Source: an uncultured Alistipes sp. (GTDB taxonomy: Bacteria; Bacteroidota; Bacteroidia; Bacteroidales; UBA932). From it: a stretch of 22,804 nt of DNA. Shown here piece by piece: positions 8,615 through 17,340 of this stretch. The notes below the pieces were generated by a model. It saw nothing but the letters and a program-made list of their open reading frames with translations, was not told where the DNA came from and did no database searches. Position numbers and translations under genes: made by a program. The stretch's first letter is position 1. Each line of letters begins with the position of its first letter. The DNA lies in contig UQUJ01000051.1 in NCBI GenBank assembly GCA_900544195.1, positions 1 to 22,804 on the forward strand, read 5' to 3'.

Positions 8615-10444
8615 ATGAATAGATTGATTCTATCGCTGGTCGCGGCGCTCGCTGTCGCATGCACGGACGAAAAACCGGAGAATGATTCCATAAGCGTCAT
8701 TCCTTGGCCATCGCATGTCCAAGCTGAAGAAGGACATTTCTCCCTCTGGAAAGGCACAGTGGTCCATCTGGAGGAGGACTCCGAGATACAGCGCACCGTA
8801 GGTTTCCTCAACGAAAGACTGTCCAAAGTCTCCGGATACACCCTGAAGACCAAGCCGATGGACCTGACCGAGACAGAAGGAATCTTTTTCCTGAACACCG
8901 GACTCAAGACGGAGGCATACTCTCTCCGGATCGAAAGCGGCAGGATTGTCATCGAATATGGCGACGGAGCCGGAGCGTTCTACGGACTTCAGACCCTGTT
9001 CCAGTTATTTCCTCAGGAGATATTCTCCAGTGAAAAAAGCGGAAGGAAGCGTTGGGATATTCCTTGCTGCGTGATAGAGGACTCACCGAGGTTCAGTTAT
9101 CGTGGAATGCATCTGGACTGCTGCCTGCATTACTTCGACATCGACTTCCTGAAAAGGTACATCGACTTGATGGCGCTGCACAAGGTGAACAGGTTCCATT
9201 GGCACCTTACCGAGGATCAGGGTTGGCGTCTGGAGATAAAGAAATACCCGTTGCTGACAGAGAAAGGACAGTGGAGGAAAGAGACCGTCATAGGCTCTTT
9301 GGCTTCTGGAATCTACGATGGAAAGCCCTACGGAGGGTATTACACACAGGAACAGGTCCGTGATCTTGTGGAATATGCCGCGCAAAGGTATGTCACCATC
9401 ATCCCGGAGATAGAGATGCCAGGACACGCTCTCGCGGCAATAGCATGCTATCCATCACTCAGTTGCGGGCTGGACAGCACATACGAGACGGCCACACGGT
9501 GGGGAGTGTTCCGTCAGGTATATTGCCCCAAAGAAGAGACTTTTGAGTTTCTTCAGGACGTGTTGGATGAGGTCATGGATTTGTTCCCGTCAAAGCTGAT
9601 ACACATCGGAGGGGATGAATGTCCCAAGGCAAGCTGGAAAGAATGTCCACATTGCCAGGCTCTGATAAAGCGCCTTGGACTCAAGGACGAGTTTGAGTTG
9701 CAGAGCTGGTTCATCCAAAGGATCGGGAAATATGTGAACTCAAAGGGACGGGAGATCATCGGATGGGACGAGATTCTTCAAGGCGGACTTGCTCCCGGAG
9801 CGAAAGTGATGTCATGGCTGGGAGAGGAAGGTGGAGTCAAGGCCGCCAGAATGCACCATGAGGCGGTGATGGCGCCACATCCGAAATACTATCTGGACTA
9901 TTGGCAGGGAGACCCGGACAGCGAGCATCTTGCCATGGGCGGACCGACAATGCTGAGAACAGTGTATGACTACGATCCGGTTCCGGAAGTCCTCACAAAT
10001 GACGAGGGCAGGTACGTAACAGGAGTGGAGGGCTGCGTCTGGACTGAATATATGCCGACTCCAGAAAGGGTGGAATACATGGCGTGGCCAAGGATGTGCG
10101 CGATCGCGGAAAGCGGCTGGAGCGAGGCTGACAAAGACTGGGACTTCTTCACCAGACGGCTCGAACATCATTTCAGGGTACTCGACTTGCTGGGTGTCAA
10201 GGCTTGCCGGAACTTTTTCTGTCCATACATAGAATTTCATCCGGACACCGCACACGACAAAGTGGTCACAATCAGCGCCGACCTTCCTGACTCCGAGATC
10301 CGGTACACGCTTGATGGAAGCGAGCCGGGGCCACAGTCGCCGCTGTACTCCGTACCATTTGTGATCAACAGATCCCAGACAGTAAAAGCCGTCCTTGTCA
10401 GGGACGGGAGAATCATGGGGGAATCAAAGACCAAGAAATATTAA
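8615..10444 (+). CDS. GH20 beta-N-acetylhexosaminidase lipoprotein
   Basis: This 609-residue exo-hexosaminidase has a lipoprotein signal (LAVAC, Cys16), a GH20b domain (about 25-150), a GH20 TIM barrel (about 158-505) and the C-terminal hexosaminidase-associated domain (YTLDGSEP, about 545-605). Active-site motifs are complete: HWHLTEDQGWRLEIKKYP, IPEIEMPGHA, HIGGDE with Asp334-Glu335, and GWDEIL. It starts 2 bases after the preceding stop, so translation is probably coupled. It is a clear paralogue of the GH20 half of the upstream fusion but lacks the amidase domain; residues after the first barrel motifs differ (for example GYYTQEQ versus GFYTQED), so the pair may differ in the aglycone they accept. 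Location is periplasm or outer membrane. Confidence 0.95.
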   Translation: MNRLILSLVAALAVACTDEKPENDSISVIPWPSHVQAEEGHFSLWKGTVVHLEEDSEIQRTVGFLNERLSKVSGYTLKTKPMDLTETEGIFFLNTGLKTEAYSLRIESGRIVIEYGDGAGAFYGLQTLFQLFPQEIFSSEKSGRKRWDIPCCVIEDSPRFSYRGMHLDCCLHYFDIDFLKRYIDLMALHKVNRFHWHLTEDQGWRLEIKKYPLLTEKGQWRKETVIGSLASGIYDGKPYGGYYTQEQVRDLVEYAAQRYVTIIPEIEMPGHALAAIACYPSLSCGLDSTYETATRWGVFRQVYCPKEETFEFLQDVLDEVMDLFPSKLIHIGGDECPKASWKECPHCQALIKRLGLKDEFELQSWFIQRIGKYVNSKGREIIGWDEILQGGLAPGAKVMSWLGEEGGVKAARMHHEAVMAPHPKYYLDYWQGDPDSEHLAMGGPTMLRTVYDYDPVPEVLTNDEGRYVTGVEGCVWTEYMPTPERVEYMAWPRMCAIAESGWSEADKDWDFFTRRLEHHFRVLDLLGVKACRNFFCPYIEFHPDTAHDKVVTISADLPDSEIRYTLDGSEPGPQSPLYSVPFVINRSQTVKAVLVRDGRIMGESKTKKY

Positions 10445-10450
10445 TAAAAT

Positions 10451-11308
10451 TTGATGATCATGACATTAAGACTCACCGAGCAGCCGTCGCTGCATGACAA
10501 TCTTGAGAAAAAAAGCGTGGCCGAGCTGCTGCGTGAAATCAATGAGGAGGACAAGAAGGTTCCTCTTGCGATCGAAAAGGTGCTTCCTGACCTTGAGAGA
10601 CTGGTAAGCGCGATAGAGCGCCAGATCAGGAACGGAGGCCGGATGTTCTACTGCGGAGCCGGCACCGGAGGCAAGCTGGCCGTCCTGGACATGCTGGAGA
10701 TTCCGAACACCTACGGAGTGTCTCCGGAAATGATACAATGTGTTCTTGCCGGAGGTGTGGAGAATCTGGTGCTTGATCTTGAGGAGAAGGAAGACGATGT
10801 GGAGGAAGGTTGGAAGACCCTTCTTGAAAAGAACATCTCTCCGGCGGACATTGTCGTGGGAATCTCGGCCAGCGGGAACACACCGTATGTGTTGGCGACA
10901 CTGAAAGCATGTCACGAGCATGGAATCCCGACAGGCTCGTTCGTGAACAATCCAGGTTCCCCCATCTCAAAATACGCTGACTATCCGGTGGAGGTGCTCA
11001 CTGGCCCGGAATTCATCACCGGGAGCACCAGAATGAAGTCCGGAACCTCTCAGAAACTTATCTGTGACATGATCAGTACGACCGTGATGTGTCGGCTCGG
11101 ACGTGTCGAGGGCAACAGGATGATTCACGCGCATCTGATCAACAACAAGGTTGTGGACAGGCTAACCCGCACGATGGTCGAGCGTAATCCATCATTGGAA
11201 TATGACACCTGCGAGACCGCGATCAGAAAATACGGAGGGCTTACGGAAGCGGAAGCCGGGCTACTCAAGGCAGGAATCCTGAAGAAAGAACCAACGGAAG
11301 TCAATTAA
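10451..11308 (+). CDS. murQ: MurQ-like N-acetylmuramic acid 6-phosphate etherase (SIS domain)
   Basis: MurQ cleaves the lactyl ether of MurNAc-6-phosphate to give GlcNAc-6-phosphate and D-lactate in the cytoplasm. The 285-residue product is collinear with MurQ: NEEDKKVPLAIEKVLPD, GGRMFYCGAGT, VVGISASG-TPYV, and FITGSTRMKSGTSQK. The catalytic acids of the E. coli enzyme, Glu83 and Glu114, are present at the same positions. The phosphate and sugar loops differ from the usual form: GAGTGGKL rather than GAGTSGRL, LEIPNTYG rather than SECPPT-G, and ASGNTPYV rather than ASGRTPYV. No signal peptide is present. It sits 6 bases after the GH20 gene and 3 before the next gene. The function could be true MurQ or a relative with another amino-sugar phosphate substrate. 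The start could be the ATG at 10451 or at 10460. Confidence 0.85.
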   Translation: MMIMTLRLTEQPSLHDNLEKKSVAELLREINEEDKKVPLAIEKVLPDLERLVSAIERQIRNGGRMFYCGAGTGGKLAVLDMLEIPNTYGVSPEMIQCVLAGGVENLVLDLEEKEDDVEEGWKTLLEKNISPADIVVGISASGNTPYVLATLKACHEHGIPTGSFVNNPGSPISKYADYPVEVLTGPEFITGSTRMKSGTSQKLICDMISTTVMCRLGRVEGNRMIHAHLINNKVVDRLTRTMVERNPSLEYDTCETAIRKYGGLTEAEAGLLKAGILKKEPTEVN

Positions 11309-11311
11309 CAT

Positions 11312-12679
11312 ATGGAATACAGCATAATGATTTCATTCTTGATCACAGCTCTGTTTGTCAGCGGAGGATGCGACAAGTCCGAAAATGGGAAGGACGATGT
11401 CAACGCTTTCAAAGGAGTGGTGATCAACGAGATCGCCGCCCATGACCAGACAACAGATGCTGAATCATGGGTGGAGATCCTCAACACAGGAGCGGAAAGT
11501 GTCGATGTCTCAGGGTTGGGGTTGTTCCTGACCGATCAGTACTTTTCCTGCAAATGCCTCTACACCGCCCCGGCAGGCACAGTGCTGGAGTCTGGAGAGA
11601 GACTTGTGCTGTCAACGGAAAACGGGACACTGGTCACAGGGATCGCCTCGGATTCGGAGTTCGAGTTGAAACTCGCCAGAAAAGCATCAGGGAAAGCGGT
11701 TGATGGTTTCGTAAGGAGCGAAGCGTTCGGGAGTCCAAAGGTCCAGACCGACAGAGGAAGCTACCAGAGAATCCCGGACGGAGGAACGCGGTGGAGGAAT
11801 CTTACATATTCAAGCAAAGCCACGGAGAATGTCATTTTCGATCTGGAACAGACACGTCATTTCGCTTTTTGGGCATGGAAGGCGCATCTGCCAAGCCTTA
11901 TGGCCGATGACCATGCGATGATGAAGACTCTGAAAGCCAAAGGTTATGACCATATAATCCTGAACTACGCGGCTTTCCATCCGTCCTCAAGGAAGACCAC
12001 AACAGAGTTCATCGAGGCCGCGGAACGGCTCGGAATCACAGTACACGCATGGATCCAATGCTTCCACAATTCCTCTGGATGGATCAACCCGATTGACGAT
12101 GAGAACAATCGGTACAAGGATGAAATCTTCGAGGAAATCTCCGGAAACGCCAAAGAATATATTGAGGATTACGGAGTGAAAGGCATTCATCTGGACTACA
12201 TACGGTTCGGCGGAACCGCCTACAAACACAATCCTTCAGCCGAGGTGAACGCTGTGGGAGCCGTGACCAGATGCTGCCGGGAACTGCGTGAGCTGTGCGA
12301 CAGTTATGACGAGGGTCTTGTCACATCAGCGGCCCTGATGCCTGACGACAACGAATCGCACTACTACTATGGACAGGATCAGAATGAGATGGGAAAATAC
12401 ATTCACATCCTCATGCCGATGATCTACCGGTACTCCTACGGCTACAATGACGAGGCCTGCCGCAGAGCGGCAAAAAAATTCGCCGACAACACCGGCGGCG
12501 CCGAATGCTGGGCGGGATTGACCACCTATAAAGGAGATGACAGCAAGGTCTACCCAATGGACGAGGATGGGATCCTTAAGGACTGTGAAGTCTTCAGAGG
12601 CAGTGGAGCCAAAGGACTTGTACTCTTCCGCTACGGCCTTGGCAAATTCCCTGACCTTAATGAGTTTTTTAACAAATAA
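11312..12679 (+). CDS. Lipoprotein with lamin-tail domain and TIM-barrel glycosidase-like domain
   Basis: The 455-residue product has a lipoprotein signal (VSGGC, Cys20; the start may be Met6), a lamin-tail-type beta domain at about 34-165 (VVINEIAAHD, ESWVEILNTG) and a TIM barrel at about 183-452. Barrel motifs include FWAWKAHL, GITVHAWIQCF (241-251), GVKGIHLDYIRFGGTAY (288-304), SAALMPDD and ECWAGLTTYKGDD, in the style of GHL10/DUF187-like putative glycosidases. Asp295 in HLDYIRF and Glu398 or Glu274 are candidate acidic catalytic residues, which I cannot assign. From memory, very similar barrels with GIHFDYLR-GTAYK, YYYGQ and WAGLQTYKSD motifs occur in wall-associated proteins of Methanobrevibacter; this was not checked. 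It is predicted to cut a glycan backbone at the cell surface or in the periplasm. Confidence 0.75.
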   Translation: MEYSIMISFLITALFVSGGCDKSENGKDDVNAFKGVVINEIAAHDQTTDAESWVEILNTGAESVDVSGLGLFLTDQYFSCKCLYTAPAGTVLESGERLVLSTENGTLVTGIASDSEFELKLARKASGKAVDGFVRSEAFGSPKVQTDRGSYQRIPDGGTRWRNLTYSSKATENVIFDLEQTRHFAFWAWKAHLPSLMADDHAMMKTLKAKGYDHIILNYAAFHPSSRKTTTEFIEAAERLGITVHAWIQCFHNSSGWINPIDDENNRYKDEIFEEISGNAKEYIEDYGVKGIHLDYIRFGGTAYKHNPSAEVNAVGAVTRCCRELRELCDSYDEGLVTSAALMPDDNESHYYYGQDQNEMGKYIHILMPMIYRYSYGYNDEACRRAAKKFADNTGGAECWAGLTTYKGDDSKVYPMDEDGILKDCEVFRGSGAKGLVLFRYGLGKFPDLNEFFNK

Positions 12680-12698
12680 CACTAATAATCAAAGCATT

Positions 12699-14966
12699 AT
12701 GAAAAAGATTTGGATTTACATGATTTCCTTGGCCATCTTCGCGGGGCTGTTTTCAGCCTGCAAGAAGGACAGCAAGGACAATGAGCCTGACGTGAAGCCG
12801 GTCGCGACCGTCTCACAACAGGATCTGACCGGCGCTTTCGCGTCATTGTATTCGGAATGGGAGAAAACCACGACCATCCCGTCCTCGCTCGATGTGGCAG
12901 GCAAGAGCCTGACCCAGCCTCAATACCAGCAGGCACTCTGCGCTTTGGTCGTGAACCTCACTTCCGGCAAGACCTCCGGAGACATCGACGTGCTTAACTA
13001 CAAGCCAGCCGATCATCCTGAAAGGGACAGCTACGACGCGGAGACAATCGCAGTCACCGGTGAGGAAAGCGTCGCGACAGTCGCAACAAAGATGCTGCAG
13101 GCCATGAAAGAGAAAGGACAGGTTCCCAACCAGACCCTGTTCACCAGAAACGGCCAGGCCATCGCCTTCTCCACCAACCGTGCGACCGTGACTCTCGCAA
13201 GGACGGTGGCAGCCTACAAGAGCGACGGAAAGCTTCCGTCCTCCGTGTCCACTGAATATCTCTCCGCCTCTGCCACGCTCAGGGGATTCGCCGAGCAGCT
13301 TGTGTCATACCTTGACGTGTGGCAAAAGACCGTCGGAACGGTCAGCGCAGACGGCAGTCACTGCTCCGACAACAACAGCGCATGGGAGAACGTGCACTTC
13401 ATCCCGATTCCTTACAGCGGAGGCTACTCTGACGGAAAGGATCAGTACGACCCTAAGTACCAGCCGTACCACACGGTCACTGTGGCCGGCACTGAATATA
13501 CAGCCGCGCAGTGTTTCGTGATCGCCGCCAAAGGGTTCCTTGATCTTGTGACCAAGGAAGGATCAGCCATGAAGCAGACAGAAAGGAACACTCCTGTCCA
13601 CAATCTTGGAAACGGGAAAGGTCTCAGCGAAAAGATTCCGCTCGCGGACGAATGGGCGACATGGGGATCATATCCTTGGTACGAGAAATCCGATGAGCCT
13701 TGCGGGGTCATCAACTTCTCGGACAATGTGCCTTGTGACCTTGGCTTCATGGTCAGAACTCTTCCTTGGTTCCTGAAGAGAGCCCAGGACCTGGGTTGCA
13801 TCGGCAACTTCCTGAACTACGACGAGGATCCTGACGGCTCGCTCGTCATGCCTCCTTACCGCGGAATCATCTCCCCGATGAGGACGTTCCTCATCATGTG
13901 CAGATTCTACAAGCATCTGCTGGACAACGGAATCACAGAGAATGTCTATGACGCAGTGAAGGACATCAAACTTGACTACGACTTCTACGGAATCGAAATG
14001 CCAGACATCGAACTCAATACCAAGGAGGTGACGGCAAAGGCCGAAGGAGAGACGGTTGAGGCTCAGTTTGTCGCCAAGAAAGCATGGACAGCCACTGCAG
14101 ACGCTGACTGGATCACCGTAAGCCCGGCTTCCGGCGAGACCGCATCTCCGGCAAAGATCCAGATCACGGTCAAGGCCAACACCGGAGAGGCCCGGGAAGG
14201 TTCCGTCACCATCAAGGGAGGAAATGTCAAGGACGGTCTTGCCGTAAAGGTGAAACAGGCAGCCTATGTCCCTCCGACAGGAACTACAATCAAGGATTTC
14301 GCGGAACAATACGTGAAACTGATCGACATCTGGGAAAAGACCACCGGAACCATCAACATGATAACAGGAGAGACTCCGGCGGAGACAGGAGGTGAGTACG
14401 AAGAGTTCAACGTTCAGAACGCCCACTATATTCCTTCCACCACCAAGATAACGGTAGGTGGCAAGGACTACAACACCGCCGATGTCTTTGAGCTTGCGAT
14501 GAGGTGTCACCTTCTGCTCAGGGGCTATGACGGAAACCAGACTGGTAAGAACGGTGCGGGAAACATCCCGCAGATCAGCGCCACGGTAAAGATGTCCGAG
14601 ACAGAATTGCCTCAGACACATGATTTCACGTGGGGAAGCAGCCCTTACAATGAGACAAAGAACAACGGCGGACATCTTGTTATGGGTTCCGACGAGAACG
14701 GGAAGCACTGCCAGGTAAAGATTGACTGGCTTGACAATTTCGCTATGAGAAATGTCAATTTCGCATTCGGCAACGATAACGCGATCTCCAATCTCAGCGG
14801 TTATGTCGGCAGGCTTGACGGCTATTATGGATGTGCCTGCTCGATGAGGGCGCTGATCACCTACGCTTTCTTTTTCCAGTACATGCTTGACAACAAACTG
14901 GAAGACGCCAAAGGCATAAGTGCCGACCAGATTTTCAGAACCGAGCTGTTCGGAGACGAGAAATAG
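12699..14966 (+). CDS. BACON lipoprotein with pseudomurein-binding-like repeats and duplicated modules
   Basis: This 755-residue lipoprotein (FSACK, Cys21) has no recognisable catalytic domain and probably acts as a surface binding protein. Residues about 41-190 hold three repeats of the PMBR pattern, helix then GxxP then V-V-G: TTTIPSSLDVAGKS, KGQVPNQTLF and DGKLPSSVS. Two homologous modules of about 200 residues follow, at about 194-412 and 530-733. Both start FAEQ-V-WxKT-GT, contain V-V-G--Y--A--F--A, a WGSxP segment and an SMR- or PMR-rich helix ending in MLDN or LLDN. A BACON domain (about 435-522: AKKAWTATADADWITVSPAS) separates them. I used the ATG at 12699 since the longer frame runs back into the upstream gene and lacks a signal. 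The gap to the upstream gene is 19 bases. Confidence 0.75.
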   Translation: MKKIWIYMISLAIFAGLFSACKKDSKDNEPDVKPVATVSQQDLTGAFASLYSEWEKTTTIPSSLDVAGKSLTQPQYQQALCALVVNLTSGKTSGDIDVLNYKPADHPERDSYDAETIAVTGEESVATVATKMLQAMKEKGQVPNQTLFTRNGQAIAFSTNRATVTLARTVAAYKSDGKLPSSVSTEYLSASATLRGFAEQLVSYLDVWQKTVGTVSADGSHCSDNNSAWENVHFIPIPYSGGYSDGKDQYDPKYQPYHTVTVAGTEYTAAQCFVIAAKGFLDLVTKEGSAMKQTERNTPVHNLGNGKGLSEKIPLADEWATWGSYPWYEKSDEPCGVINFSDNVPCDLGFMVRTLPWFLKRAQDLGCIGNFLNYDEDPDGSLVMPPYRGIISPMRTFLIMCRFYKHLLDNGITENVYDAVKDIKLDYDFYGIEMPDIELNTKEVTAKAEGETVEAQFVAKKAWTATADADWITVSPASGETASPAKIQITVKANTGEAREGSVTIKGGNVKDGLAVKVKQAAYVPPTGTTIKDFAEQYVKLIDIWEKTTGTINMITGETPAETGGEYEEFNVQNAHYIPSTTKITVGGKDYNTADVFELAMRCHLLLRGYDGNQTGKNGAGNIPQISATVKMSETELPQTHDFTWGSSPYNETKNNGGHLVMGSDENGKHCQVKIDWLDNFAMRNVNFAFGNDNAISNLSGYVGRLDGYYGCACSMRALITYAFFFQYMLDNKLEDAKGISADQIFRTELFGDEK

Positions 14967-14978
14967 TTTATTCCTCCG

Positions 14979-15006
14979 GGCATAGGAGCCTGACCGCTCC
15001 TATGCC
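14979..15006 (+). promoter_or_regulatory. Intercistronic hairpin between binding protein and peptidase genes
   Basis: GGCATAGGAGC and GCTCCTATGCC form a perfect 11-base-pair stem with a 6-base loop. No T-run follows, so it is more likely a processing or stability element that tunes expression within the operon than a full terminator. It lies 12 bases after the upstream stop codon and 21 bases before the next ATG. Confidence 0.6.
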
Positions 15007-15027
15007 TGCCAATCAAACACATAAACA

Positions 15028-16101
15028 ATGAAAAAGACTCTTATTCAGGCGCTTTTCTGCCTTGTCACTCTTATGTGCGGTGCCTGCACAGGGCAAAGCA
15101 AGGATGACAGCGGAAAGGACACACCCAAGGAATTCATACCGACATCATGGAACGGGGAGTTCCTGAAAGCCATCTCAGACGCCTATGAAACCTTCTCCGA
15201 GACGGACGAGATGCCAGTTTCCGTCAATGTGGAAGGCATCACATACTCACAAGCCAAGTATTTCTCCGCCGCATGCGGCATCCTGGATTTGATAGAGGCT
15301 TATCCCGACACCTGGCAGGAGAGACCGGATGTGGAGATCCCGAAATATTCAGCGGGCGGTGTCATGCAGTGGAATACTTTCGAACAGGATGAGATCTCCC
15401 TCGACGCGGTGAAATGGATGATCGGGAGAATGCGGGAATATGCCTCCGGCAAGGGGATGTACCCGAACTATTGCAGTTTCGGCACAAGGACATGGAAAGA
15501 CGACAGAAGCGGAGACTCCACGGTGGAACTCAACTACAAGTCTGACAAAGAGGAATATGTCGGGAATATTGTCTTTCGTCAGGCTCTGGTGGTCATGAGC
15601 AGGATCATGAACCACTACAAAAACAACCTGATGCTTCCAGAGAAGACATCCTCGTGGTGGTCGGGCTTTCTTGGAAGCACCTCTAACTGTCCTGTTGACG
15701 ACCCGCTCGTCTTGTCCACCATGAAAGAGGCGATCTCCGGCAAGGTAACGGCCAGGGAAAAAGCCGAAGCCATATTCACTTATGCCAGAGATAATTGGAC
15801 TTGGGAAGACTATTACAACACCAAAAAGGGGGCAGTCGGAACCATCAACGCCAAAGGAGGCAACTGTTGCGACATGGCTCACGCGATCATCGCAATGAGC
15901 CGCGCCGCAGGTCTGCCGGCAAGGTATATTCATGGTCAATGCTATTTCTCCAAATCTGTCATCGGACATGTCATTCCTGAGATTTTCGTGGACGGGGAAT
16001 GGTTCATCTGTGATGCCACCAACAAGAACTCGGCTTTCGGACGCCCTGTCTGGAAAGGCATGCAGACATTCAATGGACTGTACAACGAACTGCCATTCTA
16101 A
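15028..16101 (+). CDS. PMBR-like repeats plus transglutaminase-like cysteine peptidase lipoprotein (PeiW/PeiP architecture)
   Basis: The 357-residue lipoprotein (MCGAC, Cys20) starts with repeats resembling pseudomurein-binding repeats: about 44-90 (TDEMPVSVNVEGITYSQAKY), 124-152 (GKGMYPNYCSFG) and 183-208 (NNLMLPEKTSS). The C-terminal part is a transglutaminase-like domain with a catalytic triad visible as Cys280 (GGNCCDMAHA), His314 (IGHVIPE) and Asp329 (ICDATNK). This order matches PeiW/PeiP, the pseudomurein endoisopeptidases of methanogens and their phages, which cut an isopeptide bond in the wall peptide. Here it should cut a peptide or isopeptide bond of a wall polymer outside the cytoplasm. 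It has the same repeats as the upstream BACON protein, so both probably bind the same polymer. The next gene follows after 20 bases. Confidence 0.8.
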   Translation: MKKTLIQALFCLVTLMCGACTGQSKDDSGKDTPKEFIPTSWNGEFLKAISDAYETFSETDEMPVSVNVEGITYSQAKYFSAACGILDLIEAYPDTWQERPDVEIPKYSAGGVMQWNTFEQDEISLDAVKWMIGRMREYASGKGMYPNYCSFGTRTWKDDRSGDSTVELNYKSDKEEYVGNIVFRQALVVMSRIMNHYKNNLMLPEKTSSWWSGFLGSTSNCPVDDPLVLSTMKEAISGKVTAREKAEAIFTYARDNWTWEDYYNTKKGAVGTINAKGGNCCDMAHAIIAMSRAAGLPARYIHGQCYFSKSVIGHVIPEIFVDGEWFICDATNKNSAFGRPVWKGMQTFNGLYNELPF

Positions 16102-16121
16102 TCACACGGATTAATCAGACA

Positions 16122-17315
16122 ATGAATAATAGATACGCTCTGCCCTTGGCGATAATCGGGCTGATGTTCTTCATCGTGGGATTCGCCATCGGGATAAACA
16201 GTTACCTGGTTCCGCTGTTGCAGTCCACCCTGGAGGTGTCCTCGGGAGAATCCTACATGCTTATAGCCTCTACCTTCTGCGCCTTCATGTTCTTCAGTTA
16301 TCCGGCCGCCAAGGTCATCGGAAAGATCGGCTATAAGAAGACAATGTCCCTGTCGTTCTTTCTGTTCGCCCTTGCCTTCATTCTTTTCTTACCCTCGGCC
16401 AAAACAGGCAGCCTATGGTTGTTCCTCTTCGCTTCGTTCCTCAGCGGCATAGCGAACACTGTCCTTCAAGCGGCAATCAACCCTTATGTGACAATCCTCG
16501 GGCCAATGGAGAGCGGAGCGCGTAGAATGAGTTTAATGGGGATATGCAATTCGCTCGCTTGGGCCGCGGCACCGGTGTTTCTGGCGACAGTGATCGGCAA
16601 GAACCTGGATGAGGCGGTTTTGACGGATGTTACAAAACCATTCCAGATCATCATCGGAATATTCCTTGCACTTGGTGTTCTGGTCATCTTCGCGCCTCTG
16701 GAGGAGGTGAAGGCGGCCGGAGAGGACGAGGATGACGCGGCTGACTGTCCTTATGCTGCGGGAAAGACATCCGTCTGGCAGTTCCCGCATCTGATTCTTG
16801 GCGCAGTGGCGATGTTTTTCTACACCGGGGTCGAGACTCTGGCTCTTTCGTCGGTGGTCGATTACGCCAACTATCTTCACCTTCCGGATCCGCAGGTCTA
16901 TGCCCTTTGGCCAAGCATCGGGATGGCCGTCGGCTATGTTCTTGGAATTTTGTTCATCCCTAAGTTCGTCTCCCAGGTCCAGGCGCTCAGAATCTGCTGC
17001 TGGGTCGCTGTCTCGGGATCGCTACTGATTGTCCTGACCCCTCCGAATGTCTCCATCTGGTGCGTGGCCTTCATTGCACTGGCATGCTCCCTGATGAACC
17101 CCGCCATCTGGCCACTCGCTATCACCGACCTTGGGCGTTTCACCAAAGTCGGATCGTCTCTTGTGGTGGCCTCATTCGGAGGAGGAGCTTTGATTCCTCT
17201 CATATTCGGCTTCCTTAAAGACGGCATCGGCAATCAGGCCGCCTATTGGATTTGTCTGCCTTGTTATCTGTTTATATTCTACTATGCCTACATCGGCTAC
17301 AAAATCAGAAAATAA
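16122..17315 (+). CDS. MFS sugar transporter, FucP/NagP/MurT type
   Basis: The 397-residue inner-membrane protein has about 12 hydrophobic segments with an acidic cytoplasmic loop near the middle (about 195-212, AAGEDEDDAADC). Sequence features fit the fucose:H+ symporter (FHS) family used in Bacteroidetes for amino-sugar uptake: MFFIVGFAIGINSYLVP at the N-terminus, ANTVLQAAINPYVT in TM4-5, NPAIWPLAI and SFGGGALIP in the C-half. In Tannerella a member of this kind (MurT) imports MurNAc alongside MurK and MurQ. Here it should carry the monosaccharide released by the GH20 enzymes across the inner membrane. It is the last gene of the closely spaced operon. Confidence 0.88.
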   Translation: MNNRYALPLAIIGLMFFIVGFAIGINSYLVPLLQSTLEVSSGESYMLIASTFCAFMFFSYPAAKVIGKIGYKKTMSLSFFLFALAFILFLPSAKTGSLWLFLFASFLSGIANTVLQAAINPYVTILGPMESGARRMSLMGICNSLAWAAAPVFLATVIGKNLDEAVLTDVTKPFQIIIGIFLALGVLVIFAPLEEVKAAGEDEDDAADCPYAAGKTSVWQFPHLILGAVAMFFYTGVETLALSSVVDYANYLHLPDPQVYALWPSIGMAVGYVLGILFIPKFVSQVQALRICCWVAVSGSLLIVLTPPNVSIWCVAFIALACSLMNPAIWPLAITDLGRFTKVGSSLVVASFGGGALIPLIFGFLKDGIGNQAAYWICLPCYLFIFYYAYIGYKIRK

Positions 17316-17340
17316 CTAAGGAACATGAAAAAAATAAGTT

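Noticed and set aside
12537..12698. Longer N-terminus for the BACON protein
   Set aside because: It overlaps the upstream coding sequence and would bury the lipoprotein signal that starts at 12699.
13668..14708. Long - strand open frame of 346 codons
   Set aside because: It is antisense to the BACON protein gene and has no recognisable domain; codon bias of the + strand gene explains its length.
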